A DNA stretch of 64,000 bases from Bagarius yarrelli. Taxonomy: Eukaryota; Chordata; Actinopteri; Siluriformes; Sisoridae. The notes under the pieces are model-generated. The model was not told where the DNA came from, searched no databases, and saw only the letters and a program-made list of their open reading frames with translations. Shown here piece by piece: positions 13,100-26,219 of the stretch; the first letter of the stretch is position 1, and every line of letters begins with the position of its first letter. The stretch is taken from contig VCAZ01000022.1 in assembly GCA_005784505.1 (NCBI GenBank), positions 4,654,195 through 4,718,194 of the forward strand. Reading direction: 5' to 3'. The position numbers were made by a program, and so were the translations under genes.

Positions 13100-14058
13100 C
13101 AAAGATGCCACACAGCCAGTCTGGGGCTCCATGCAAGATCTCATCTCGTGGAGTGTCAATGATAATAAGAACACTGAGGAATCACCGTGAGGAAAACAAT
13201 TAATAACTTAAATCCTGCCCACAAGTTCCCCCTGTTCAAGAAGGCATATGTACAGGCCCATCTGAAGTTTGCCAATAAACATCTGAATGATTTAGAGAAG
13301 AACTGGGTGAGAATTTTGTAGTGAGATGAGCCCAAAATCGATTACTTTGGCATCAACTCAACTCACCATGTGTAAAGGAGGATAAATGCTGCCTATAACA
13401 CCAGGAACACCATCACCACCATCAAGCATGTAAGTGGAATCATCGTTCTTTACCGCATCAAATGGATGGAACGGTCCATGGACTATCAAGTCTTTGGTGA
13501 GAACCTCTTTTCCTCATTCAAGGCATTAAAATTGGTTTGTGTATAGGTCTTCCAGCATGACAAAGACCCAGTATACACGACCAAGGCAACAAAGGAGTGG
13601 CTCAAGAAGTAGTAAATTAAAGTCCTGGAGTGGTCTAGCCAGTCTCCAGACCTTAATCTAATAGAAAGTCTCTGTGAGGAGATGAAGGTTCGAGTTGCCA
13701 AACGTCATCCGCAAAACCCTCATGACTTGGAGAGGATCTGCAAATAGGAGTGGTACAAAATTCCTCCAGAGATGTGTGCAAACCTGATGGCCAACTACAA
13801 GAAACGCCTGACATCTGTGATTGTCAACAAGGGTTTTGGCACTAGGTATTAAGTCTTGTTTTGCGAAGCGGTCAAACAATTATTTCACTCAGTACAATGC
13901 AAATAATTTTTTTTAAAATGCGTTTATTGGATGTTTCTGTTGTTATCTGTCTCTCACTGTTAAAATAAACCTACAATTCAAATGATATACTGATCATTAC
14001 TTGGTCAGTCGGCAAACATACAAAATCAGCAGGAGTTAAATTTTTTTCCCTCACTATA
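13100..14058 (+). pseudogene. Tc1-like transposon copy, decayed transposase
   Basis: Out-of-frame blocks read LQHDKDPVYTTKATKEWLKK, then KVLEWS and SSLQTLI, followed by [20 protein letters not shown] and [20 protein letters not shown]. These are the C-terminal half of a fish Tc1-type DDE transposase, including the D of the catalytic (H/Q)D region and the NLW-type region altered to SLCEE. Stops such as TAG after LKK show it is dead. The right end ATCAGCAGGAGTTAAAT, then CCCTCACTATA, corresponds to the terminal repeat of the copy at 56645. The left end is unclear. Confidence 0.8.
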
Positions 14059-14596
14059 GCAATGAGGTCACTTCTTAAGACTTCTTTCTATTCCGTAGTA
14101 GAAGATATTTAAGGAAACTAAGATAAAATGTTTTGCGAGTACAGGCCTTGATCTCTGGGAGCCCCCAAAGTGTGTGGGCCCTTAGAATCGTCCTGCTTTC
14201 AAGTATTTTATTGAAGCACTGAAAGCCACAATTCCAGCCCAAAGCTGTAGCACTAGCTACAAGGCATAAACGTAACTTGCAGCATTACTTAACCTTAGAT
14301 TTTACTATTGATTAGTACTATTGATTTTACCATTGACTAACAACACACCAAATCAACACATCAAGAGCATGAAAAATGTAGCACAGCAAACTACAAAATG
14401 GGAGTCATAAAGCCTAACCTCTGGGGTCCCTGATTTTTTTTTTGTAGTTTTATTTAGGTTACAGTGATAAAATTGTGCCCTATTTTGGGCTATATATTTA
14501 TTATTGTTGTCCTAACTCCGAACCTCAATCATTTAACGAATAAGTATGCTTATAATTTATAGATACAAAATGCTATTTAAGTGGAAAGTTCTGAAC

Positions 14597-14690
14597 TCAT
14601 GTCAAGCTTTATTGTCATTCTGCTATACGTGTGGACGTATAGTGGAACGAAATGTCCTATCTCACAGGACCATGGTGCCACTGTGGCTCC
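14597..14690. repeat. Short interspersed repeat tail
   Basis: CAAGCTTTATTGTCATTCTG, GTGTGGACGTATAGTGGAAC and GAAATGTCCTATCTCACAGG resemble a common fish retroelement or MITE end. I cannot name the family. Confidence 0.4.
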
Positions 14691-14986
14691 AGTAAATGTC
14701 CAATATTGTTCTATAATAAATATAAATTTTTGTTGCTAAAATAAAATGAGTACTGAGATGACAAGGAAAGATCTTTTGATAGAATGCCAGGTTAAAAATA
14801 CGCAAGGTACCTATAACGCCATTGCTTGATGAATAACTGTTGTCTTCAAGCACTCAATTAATCAAGCTGTCAGATTAACTAAAGTCTCTTTTATCTTCTG
14901 CTATTGATTTCAGCAGTGTCAGGGGAGGTCTTTTTTAACTCACTAATAAACTTAGACAATGATCTTTTCTTTTTTTTTCTTGTCAG

Positions 14987-15073
14987 ACTGAAATGAGGAT
15001 CAAAGTTCTGGAGGCCAAATATCAAGAGGAGAAGCTAAAGCTCCAGCAGAGACACGATGCTGACGTTCAGAAG
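14987..15073 (+). CDS. cep112: CEP112 exon 1 of window (29 codons, phase 0-0)
   Basis: The exon follows a T-rich tract ending TTGTCAG and reads [20 protein letters not shown] onward to HDADVQK. It is Lys/Glu-rich coiled coil. The donor is AAG|GTTTGG, which keeps the GT but departs from GTAAGT at several positions, so this is one of the weaker donors in the gene. The reading continues directly into the ILHRKN exon at 19286, as in vertebrate CEP112. The ATG inside the exon (14993) is an internal Met and not a start, because the frame is open from the acceptor and two codons precede it. Confidence 0.92.
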
Positions 15074-15336
15074 GTTTGGTTATTACACTTAACGCTAATA
15101 CTTTATTGGTTCTGTTTTTTTTGCAACACAAACTACCCATCCCCTCAACCGGTCTGGGTTTACATGCACCTCAATTGTAAAAACCAGTCTATGTAGAATC
15201 CGATCTACGGCATGCAGTAGATAAAATGCATAAGAATTCGTTGTGTAACCACCTGACAATTAAAGAGGGTGTAATTTCTAAATTGTCTTCCTGGTTAATT
15301 ATTTTGGATGGTCTTTAAACAAATGCCAGAAAGGGC

Positions 15337-15381
<45 letters not shown>

Positions 15382-18300
15382 AAACCAACCATTAGTAGGG
15401 CTGGGAAAAAATATCTATACAGCTTACTATCGCGATATTTTTTTTTTCTTTCAAACAACTTCCTCCTCTGTTCCTGTAGACAGATACGGCCAGTGTTTTC
15501 GAAGTAAGCATGGTGGAAAAAAAAGAAAACTGTAAACCTGTGATACGATATACGATTTTTAGAAAACAAATCACCTTTTTAGACCATCCACCATTTTTTG
15601 CATAGTTTTACCGATTCTGGCTAATATGGAAGAATACAGCTAACACTCATATACAGACACATCGCTTGTTTATTTAAATTAGGGAAAGGTTAAATGAATT
15701 AGTTAGTTAGCGCTGTCAGTAGATCATTAGAGGTAATTAATGCAATTTATAACCATTATTATTATTATTCATAATCATTTCAATTACAGAAAATATGCCC
15801 TTGATGAGACTTTTGCAACTTCTCGCATGGCTTAAACACACTTGCCTGACTTTAATTTGACGGGATAATTTCCATCATTTACCAAACTGGCAAAGGTGTT
15901 GACCGATCCGAGCCAAAACTGTTCAATTTAAGCATTCAGTGTAGAAGAACTTTCTGCCAGCAAAGGATTGCATACAAAATCAATACAACAAGAATTCAAA
16001 GACTCTTTGATTAGTAATCCGAAGATGTTTCCGGATATTACAACTCGTCCAGTGCCGCCAAAAAAAAGAAACAATGAGTGCAACACTCCAAATTGAATAA
16101 CCGTCATCCATAATTAAAATAGTTGATTATAATAATTGGTTAATAATAAAAACTGGATTTTAATTAGCAGACCAGCAAGCATGGGCTGCCTGTTCAAACC
16201 GGCATAACAACGATCAAACGAATAATTGTAAATCCGTAACTCTCTTTCATCTAATGATAATAACCAAAGGTGTAACTGCTGCTTAAGTTAATCCTGAGCG
16301 AGTTCCTCTTATTTACTGCGAACAACAAAATAGCATAAACATGAGCTCATACTGACAATACAGACCATATGCCAGTAAGTGATTATCTGTTACAAAGTTC
16401 ATATACCCCTCATAAACATAGAAAAAGTCACAGACAGCTTGGCGTCTTTTTACACACACACACACACACACAAAAACGCACACCAAAAAAGATGCCCTAA
16501 AAGCCTGAAATGGCCCTGTCTAAAAGCAGCACATCACCCGAAGCAGATGCAGGCTCTCGTCTCTTTTCTCTTGCCGGCATGACTTTCCCATGTGCGGCTG
16601 AAATTCCCTCTTAAGGAGGCGATTAGAAAATTACATGTGTCCCTAAATGTTCTATGAACTTCTCTTTACCCTTCTCTCCTCGTGCCATTCTGTCTCGTCT
16701 GGAGGCTTTCATCTCGCAGGATGACAAGCTCAGCAGCAGAGAGTGCACTTCTGAGGACTAAAACAGGCCAAATAATCCACTGATGACCACTGGGACTTTT
16801 TTTCCCCCTCCTCACAGGGTGAAAATAATAACTTTGAGAGGATGCTTTTTTCCTGGTTAAATCAGAAGTCAGTGTTTTAAGGACAGCACACCATACTGAA
16901 ATGTACCCCATTGCCTTTTTTTGTCATACTCCTTTGTCCACTCTCTCTCTGTCTTCAGCTAACACCTTTCTTGATTAGTCAACATGAGAGTGAAAAGGGC
17001 CCTGAAAGCTGGACCCTAGAAAGGCACATTTCAAATTAGAAAGCTCCACTGCATTTCCTCCTCATTGCTAAAAAAGAAAATCCCTTTGAAGACTGGTTTG
17101 TTGGGGTTTTCTACTTCCTCTATACGAACACTTCAACAGTCCTTCATGGACACTGAGCACTAATTAGTCACATGGTTCCTTGTATTGAAATGGTCATTAA
17201 TAAAGATGCAATTTGTCCTTGTGGGTGCCTTCTATTCTTTGCCCCACAGCGTGGAGAAGAGATGCTTTAGATCAGCGTGTGGGTCTCCTTCATCAAAGCC
17301 CTTTGAGGAGGATGTCAATATTTGCTCAGGTGCATCATTTCGCTACAAATGCCGCACAAACATACAGACAACATCCACACAGAGAGCGCTGTCTTATTTT
17401 TGCCAGCGGGTGTCCCTTGTTCAGTCACCCCTCAGTCAGGCAGCCTGCTGGGCGATTTCTGTCCACTCTTTCTGGCGTAGAAAAGCTCTCTGGACTGCTG
17501 GGACGCCCGTTGCCAAGCTTTGAACCGAAACCTCGGCCCTTTGCGCATCCTGTGGGGAGTCATGCATCAAGAGAACAAATGACCAAACCAAATTTAACAA
17601 CTGGACCCCCCTCTTCTTGTAAGACACGGCAGACGAAAGGAATTATTGGTGCAAACTGAGGTCCATGCTTATGTCACATCCACTGTGAACCAGACTACTT
17701 TATTTAAGTAAATAAGTAACTTCAGCACTTTTTGGTTATGCCACAGTCAAAAGCATAAAAGCCACAAACGTCTCACATTTTGTTTTGGTGTGAACATTTA
17801 TCTGAACTTTTCTTTTGTGCCGCTGCCACGTGATTGGCTGTGTAGATAACTACATAAATGTTCAGGTTCAAACAACATGGGCAGTAAATGTGTTTCTAGA
17901 AATAGCATAACTCACCCTTTTAAATTATCAGCTTAGTTAAAGTAATTATTCAACAGGAAACTGAGCAAAAGAGGTGATTTATTTTTATTTTTACTTCTTC
18001 GGGCAATTTTGCATTTCATTTGTTGCTATATTGCAAATTTTTAGTTTTAACAAAAATAAGTTTTTACTTTTATCCCGTCATTACAAACAGAGTCATAAGA
18101 CCGGCCTAAACGCAGCTTGCTTGTTTTCTTTCCGTTTTTATGATCCACTCCAGTTCAGTTCAGTTGCGAGTAGATGATTTGTCTTAACGTCGTTATAGTT
18201 CCTCATTCTTTTCCACATTACGCCCTTACATGCTCAAATATGCGATTTCCATATTAGCAACTTCATCACTAGGTAGCACATATAATGAGTTATTGTATTC

Positions 18301-19625
18301 TGAGTAATTATAGCATTTCGACACAAACAACTGCACTTCAAAAACTATTATCGAGGTATGTAGCAATAACTGCTTTAAAAAATACCACACGCCTGCCAAT
18401 AAAACACCTGCTACAAACTGGATCATAAAAAAGTTCAGCTTTTAGTTTTTTTCCCATCGGAAACAAATAGAAATCATAGATTCTATATCTATAGATAGAT
18501 CAGTGATAGCTATGTTTCTTACATACAGTAATCAGTATATGTATATCAGTCTAAAGGGCAGTAAAATCAACAACTTTTACATTTCTGTTTATTTGGCCAG
18601 TGTCCTAATTTGGCTGTCTTACAGTTATCTTTCTTTTTTTAATCTATCTGAGCTGGTGAGGGGTAAGGGCCTTGCTCAGGGGCCTAGAATTGGCAGCTCG
18701 ATGGTCCTGGGAATCAAACTTTTGCTAAGCAGTTAAGCACCTGATCCACCGAGCTAACACTAACTGTGCAATACTACATAAACCACAGTAGTGCAAAGAG
18801 ATTCTTTAAGGGGTCAGAGGGTTTAGAGTGCAAGTGGCAATTCTTCGGTTGTAAATATGCAATAGAATCAGCCTTACTAAAGGTGATGCGCAGAAATTGT
18901 AGTCTGAGTATAGCAATGTAAGGACATTTTTGGTATGAGTGTGTTTGTGTGGGTGCTAATCCAGTCTCAGAAAATTCTGGATGTCTGATGGCTCGAGGTG
19001 AAAAAAACATATGATTTACATATGATAGGTTAAAGATAATAATCAAAAGAATAAATGCAGAAAAGTGGTGGAATGAAGACTAGACTCGGACATTCCAAAT
19101 AAATCGATCATAAAATGCATCTTTTACCCAATGCCCAATGCAATGTTATAGACAATATTAATTATGTAGCTCTTTAATAAATTATTATTATTATTATACC
19201 CAATGAACCATGGGTCATGACTTAAGAAAAGCAAATTTGGTTAAAGTAGCAGTTGAAGCCATTCAGAGATTATCGTGCTTTTTAGATTTTACACCGTAAA
19301 AATGGAGAGATCGAGGAGCTGAAGAACTTGCACAGGACCAAACAGAAAGAAGCCGAAGAAGCAGTGAAAGCACTGGAGAAAAAAGGTGAGAGGTGACACA
19401 TACACACACTCACTCAATCATGCACTTTAGCTTTGTACATAAGTCTATATTACTTGTTTCTTTCTTCCAAGAAGCAACAAGCTATGAAAATAGCTGTGGC
19501 GGGTTAGACCATCAGTTTGAAAAATAAGACCATTTGTATGTGAAAGTACAGACAGAGCTTTGCCCTGCGGCCAGGTCTATTATATTGTCTGTTACTTTTT
19601 ATTTTGTTTTTATCTCTCTCCTTCC

Positions 19626-19656
<31 letters not shown>

Positions 19657-20674
19657 TCACTCTTTCTCTGTGATTTTTCTCTCGCCCACAGTTCAAAGCT
19701 TGCTGTGCGAGTCCCAGGTCATCCGCCAGAGCAAAGACAAGCAGATCATCGAGTTGAAAAAAATGTTGGATCAAAGTGCTGACTTTCTTAAAAACGAATG
19801 GGAGAAGAAGGTACGGCTGGGCTGAAACGCCTTCGATTTTCAACCAAGCCTGTGGAGAAGCATTTTTTTAACGCATTGGCCTTACAGAACTCATGGCCTT
19901 CTCTTTAAAGCAGAAGAAAAGGCATCCTCTGAGTTTCTGTGAATTTACTGTGAAGAAAACAAAAGTTTTCCAGCTCCTCTTTCTGGTCCTTGATGTTTGG
20001 GCACTAGTTTGAGATTCAAGTGGGAAGTAATATTGCATATTTATTGCAGATATTGCAGGTGAGGTTGCATATTTTTTAAAGCGTACATACAGTGCCACCT
20101 CCACATGTAGGAAAAAAATCACCTCATTCATTAAATTGTATTGTGTGAAACAACCTGATGCCTGAAAAAAACCTGAACTTATAATGACTTTTTAAAAAAC
20201 AAAGACTGTCTTAGCAGTCACTCTGTCACCTGCTGTGGAGAACAGCCTTTCGCTAAAAACCGAAGAGGCCAGTCGAGCTTCTGTCACTGCATTTTCTTGG
20301 TTTTCTGACGTTAACTGTGGTCAATAAGATATTTCTGCTCTGCCCTCTTTAACTTCACCTCCTGTGTGAATCTCACATGTCTGTAGCAACAAACTTCGCA
20401 GCTACCACTTCCTGATAGATGTGTTTTATCGCTGAGGCCAAAATGCTGCCATACATGCGATTTTGAATAATGTGGGAGTCCCCGCTAGCCATCGTTAACT
20501 GATTAACTTGCCCCGGTCATGTGAACACGACTGATCCATGTAATTACTCAAAAAAAAATTACTCAAAAAAACAATATACAGCATTAAAATTAAATTGCCT
20601 TTTATTCTGCAATCTTTAAAATAAAAATATATAAATCTGCAGATTAAAAAAGGAGCAATTAATCCACGGGCCAA

Positions 20675-20755
<81 letters not shown>

Positions 20756-23700
20756 CTTATCACATCACAATATATAAATATTTTAAAATTGTATGATTTT
20801 TATCAAATTTTTGGGAGAAAATTAACCAAATTCAGAGTTGGCTGCGAGTTTTCTTCAGAAGTTGGTGGAATAAACATTTTACCGATGTTTTAAGAGATGA
20901 GTCACATGACTAGTAAAGACCCACCCTGTTCTAACATACTTAAATTAGAACTTGTCTGACTTGATCTTTTTTTCACCTTGCAGATTAAATATTCTGCACT
21001 TGTTTTTATATCTGTACCGGCTGTCATTTACTAACACAAAGCTTTTAGGGTTTTTTTGGTTTTCTTCTTCGAAGTCGCCACTCGGCTTGCACTCGACCTT
21101 GATTTGCCATTAAAACACTTAGAATTAAACTATTTAATTGTTCAAAACTGATTGCACAGTTCCTTCATTTGCATTTTTTAGGAGAAGAGGAGAGAGTGTA
21201 ATAATATTTCCAGCTGTGCAGTCAGGAACTATATGTCAGCAGCAGAAATCACTACAACTCAGCCGCGTGGTGGCCTTTTGGATGATTCTGTCAGCTAAGC
21301 AGAACACATTTGAATAGCTTCCACAGAATTTCACATGAATTATCTTGAAACGCTCTTCTTATACCTTGAGAGGAAGTAAGGGGCTCCCCCATAAGTCCAG
21401 TCAAGAATTCATAGGTTGATTGGTTCCCATTTTTATTGGCAGAAAACTCTCAGGTCTTTTGCCATGTGTTTAAGTGATATAGATTGCAGACTTCCTTTTC
21501 AGACTGAACCTTGACAGGTCTGGTAGTGTAATATAAAAGAGTCGGAAAGTGGCAGTGTGTAAAGATGGTTGATTTGTTGTATATATGGCACAAGTTAACC
21601 ACTACTGAAGATTTTAATTTAGTTTTTAGTTGTTAAAAAATTCTCTTTATGTTTAATTTGCCTGGAAAACTGGCAATAATGTTAAGAAAATTAGGTGGCA
21701 GCTCAAAGATATTGTACGATTTACCTACATTTACATTTCTGGCATTTGGCAAATGCCGTTTTTCCATGGTCTTGCACAGGGGCCAGGAATTTAATCCCAG
21801 ATCTAATCAGCAATGACTCCCTAGAAATGTGTGCTGTATGGTCTTTGTCTAACCTGGCTTTTCCTTTTTTACTGATAGCTGCACACTGCCGTGGCTCAGA
21901 TGGAGCAGGAGAAGTTTGAACTGCAGAAGAAGCACACAGACAACATCCAGGAGCTGCTGGAGGACACAAACCAGCGACTAGCTAAGATGGAGGCCGATTA
22001 TGGAACCCAGGCACGAGCCACTGTAAGTTATGTTGCCTAAAGCACTGCACAAACTGAGTTAGAAGTTTTGCACAGCGTTTACAGCTTAGTCTGAAACTTG
22101 AGTATAATTTGCATGAAAAATTGGTAACGTGATGGCCTACATGTTAGATACCAGTTTGTGACTTCCTGTAGGAGGTGGTTGCACTGGAATGTTGTTAATG
22201 TAATTCAGAAAGTAGAATTATGATTATATTATTAGTTCTCATTAGGCTCATTCTCCTAAACGCCTACACGGTTATGTTATCTGCAAGTGCATTTCGCTCA
22301 TAAATAAGTGCAATAAATACAAAAAAATGGTATTAAGTCATTTTGTTTTCTTCATGAGTGTTTGTGTTGCACTGGGTTTGAATAAAATCAGGTCTGATAT
22401 TGGACTACTGCTGTGAGTTGCTTAAAAAACTCCAATTTTACACCACAGCAAACATGCCTTATGTAAAAACACCCTGCATCGTTTTCTACCTTTTGTCCTG
22501 CAGCATTGTTTCCTCGTGTGTCTCACCTTGTTTAACAACACTTACATACTTACATACACCAACAAACCCAACAAGTCAGATTTCCAGTGAAATATTCTCC
22601 AATGCATCTGCTTCCGTCTTTTCTCAGCAGAATAATATAAAAAAAATATATCATATCCTTAAATCATAGAGAGCTTATACAGATTTGACCACAAAAAGAG
22701 GTTACTATGTATGTTTTTAAATAAATCGATAGCAAATATTGAAAGAAAGAAATGGTGCAGAGCCTTATATGCTATATAAATAAACTTGCCTTACCTTAAA
22801 GTATCTCTGTGTACAAAAGGTTGGTGGAACAAAGAACACATTGTAGTTTGGGGATAAACAGTAGCATCAGTGGACAGATAAGAAAGGGAACTTAGCTTTG
22901 AGTTCTACTTTAATAAGATTTTGCACGTTCTGGATTCGACATCCGGCGCGCAGGTCAGGGCTCTGTCTGTCAGCGGTGTCGAATTTTAAGAGGCATCAAA
23001 AAGCACACCGTGCCCTGCAGAGCAAAGACTTCTCTTTAATAATTAAACTCGGCGGCTTTTCAAGCATGAAAGAGTTCTCTGTCGTTGGAAATTAGGTTCA
23101 CCTATTCTGTTGGTTTAGGCTGCCCTTCTCAAACACTCTCAAACACCTGGGTGTCTCACATGTCCTCGTGTTGTGGTGGTGTCAGTTTGGTCAGGTGAGC
23201 TAAGCATGTGCCGTGTCCCGGTTCGGTTTAAAATCTCGAACGAATATTTTTGATGTTGAATAGTTGTTTGAGCTTATAATGTTCTAATAAAAGAGCCTGC
23301 AATAGCACAGTTTAACCAGTGTGGCGCTGTGCCGCACGACTGTAATTCAGTATGCATGCACTCCTTTAATAGAAGAATGCACATGCTTATTAGAAAAAGC
23401 TTTAAATAAGCTTAACCAGTCGAGTGTGGGCAAAAAACTGCAAACAAAATCTGCTGTCATGTGTAAAGTCCCTGTCCACACAAATATTTTCAAAACCACA
23501 GTTTTTTCAGTATGGCTTGGCCATTGGTCCACATGCAATCGCGGTATTGGGTGACTGAAACAGAACTCCCGCCACTGTGAAGGTTTTTAGTGTTGTCATG
23601 TAGCCGGCAAAACCAAAGTTTTTGGCTTGTCTGCGCCAGCTTGCAGTTGAACAACATGAATTTACAGTTAGCATTATATCGCCACCTGTTGGCTTGGCAT

Positions 23701-26160
23701 GCTAGTTGGACAGCTTTTTTCTCTTCATGATTTTTTTTTAATGGAGAAAAAACTATAAAAAAAAAAAATTATAAACTATAAAACTCAGATAAGAAGAAGT
23801 TTGTAAAGTCAGGTCTGTTTAAATTGCTTTAAAGCAAGCATGTTAACAGTATTTTTGTGTTGCTTTACAAAGCTGCTAAAAATTGAGGATGCTCCACAGG
23901 TGCTCAATAGGGTTCAGGTCTAGTGACATACCTGGCCACTTCATTAACTTTACCTTCAGCGTTCTCAGCAAGGCATCTTATAGGGGGCAGGGTGGCTCAA
24001 ATGGTTAAGGTGCTGAGTTGTTAATCTGAAGACCAGAAACACCTGGGTTCAAGCCCACACCTCCGGCAAGTCAAACCACTGTTGGGTCCTTGAGCAAGAC
24101 CCTTAACCCTCCTGCTCCAGGGGCGCTGTATCATAGCTGACCCTGCGCTCTGACCCCAACTTACTAAGATGGGATATGCGAAAAATGCATTTCATTGGCT
24201 CTGTACATGTAACCTTGCACAAATGACAATAAATTGAATATATACTTATACTTATATACTTATCTTAGTCTCATCAGACCACAGGACATGGTTTCAGTAA
24301 ATCATGCTCATGGACAGATTGTCTTCAGCAAACTGTTTGCGGGCTTTCTTCTGAACCAGCTTCAGAAGAGGCTTCCCTTCTGAGATCCTGGCCAAGCAAA
24401 TTAACTTGTTATAGTGTGCGGTGTATCATCTGAGCACTGACCAGCTGACCTCCTGCTTCTGCAACCTCTATGGCAGTGCTGGCAACACTCATGCATGTGT
24501 GTGTGTTCTGCACCTGAGGCACAGCACAAGAACTCAGCTTCTTTGATCGACCCTTGCGTGGCCTGTTCTGAGTGGAACTTGTCCTGAAACACGTTTGGCC
24601 ACTGTTTTAGGGTGTTACTCATCTTCTTGTTGTCTATTTGTGGAGAGTAACAATTCTATTTCTAAAGTTCTCTAAGAGTTCTTTGCCATAAGGTGCCATG
24701 TTAATCATCCAGTGGTCAGTATGAGCGAATAGGACATGTGACTTTGCATGGGTAAAGGATGTAAAAAGTGAGTGAACTTAGGGTGTACTTACTTTTGTTG
24801 CCAGCTATTTTAATGTTTGTATGGTTTGAATAGCTGTGTGTTGAGTTATTTTCAGAGGAAAGTAAATCTATACTGTTATACAAACTGCACATTGACTACT
24901 ATAAAATGTAATAGTAATTCATATCTGTAAATTAGGAGTTTTTACATGAATAAAAAAATACTACACAGAATTTCCACAGAATGGGTGGAAATTGACAGGT
25001 TGCCTATTTAGATTTAAATCTTTTAATTGGACCAGTCATATTAATATTTTACCCAATAAATTTCAGAATCAAAATCATGCTATATACAGCACAGTACAGA
25101 GGCTCTAAATGGACACGAAAACTCCACCCACACAAATTCTTATGATTGAGAAGACATTTTACGCCCCACGCTCATCTCTGAGTCGGTGTATTAGTGTGTG
25201 AATAGCAACCCATTGTCTGTATTAAGGTGTTTTTACTTTTGGTTTTCTGCTTGTTTGATAGAAAAAAAAGAAAAAAAAACCCCTAAAAAGCAAATCACCG
25301 CCTGCACACACACACACACACACAGACACACACACACACGAACACATAACCTGAATTACTGGGTATATCCACATTTTTCTTCTCTTTATTGACTGCTATA
25401 TATGTACAGTTACTTCGTGTTACATCATTCTTATTTATCATTATTTTAGCATTTGCCAGGTTTCGCCAGAAATATTTCAGAAATATTAACAGTCAAAGGC
25501 TGTCATTCCAGCCTGTGCGGTTCACTGAGATGGAGAAGTGTATTCATTTCAGGCCCCCAGTCTTTCTTTCTTTTCTTTCTTTCATTCTTACTCTCGCATT
25601 ACCGAGGGTCAGATATCCAACATCTCGATAAATCACTAGTCACATGCGTCATGATTTTGAAACTTGTTCCGATCATGCCACGTTTCACGCCGGCAGCTTA
25701 CAAAGGCTTGTTTTTCCTATTTCTTTCGAAGCTGCCCTTATCTTGGAGGCCACTCCTTTCAGTGCGGACAACTTTCATCAGCGTAGGCGGCGTATCTTAA
25801 ATCAATAAGCTGTCATCACGTACATCAGCCTGCATTCCAGCTGCCATGTCAGGGACAGTGGCTTCCATTAAGGATGAGAATAGATGAATGTGTGCATGTG
25901 TGTATGAGAGAAACGGAGAGAGAGAGAGTCGAGGAAGGCGAGGTTGCATGTGTGCCTGTCTGTGTGCATGTGTGTCTGTGTTTAAGCTTCATTCCTTGAT
26001 GCCTTATTTAGCCTCCACATGTGCATTAAGGCAGCCTTTTTGATAAACCATGTTTTTTACATAGTTTATATACATATATATATATAATATATATATCAAT
26101 ATAATATATAAATTATATATTATATATATATTTCAAAATTATATACAAAATTGTATTTAA

Positions 26161-26219
<59 letters not shown>

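Larger units (their letters stand above)
1..14986. other. Upstream intron or 5' flank without recognisable exons
   Basis: No coding exon with flanking splice signals and CEP112-like coiled-coil composition was found here. The short open frames present lie in repeats or have no recognisable content. The stretch holds SINE copies, a LINE 3' end, the TC satellite block, GT repeats and a decayed Tc1-like copy, listed separately. About 10120-12800 shows no repeat I recognise. Whether it is one long CEP112 intron cannot be settled, because the preceding exon is outside the window. Confidence 0.6.
15074..19285 (+). other. CEP112 intron (4212 bp)
   Basis: Contents: a GT repeat near 15339-15377, a CGATAT-type interspersed repeat near 15396-15560, a CA repeat near 16453, a SINE at 18640-18762, and a G+C-richer unique block at about 16480-17660. 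I recognise no coding sequence. The frames of 112 and 148 codons at 17185-17659 overlap each other in different frames and have no recognisable domain. Confidence 0.7.
19811..21878 (+). other. CEP112 intron (2068 bp)
   Basis: It holds a minus-strand hAT-type remnant (about 20434-20677), directly followed by a 75-base TA repeat, and a SINE fragment just before the next exon. The rest shows nothing I recognise. Confidence 0.7.

Noticed and set aside
17213..17659. Additional CEP112 exon or separate gene
   Set aside because: The flanking exons already join without missing residues, the composition is not coiled coil, and the frames overlap in different phases.
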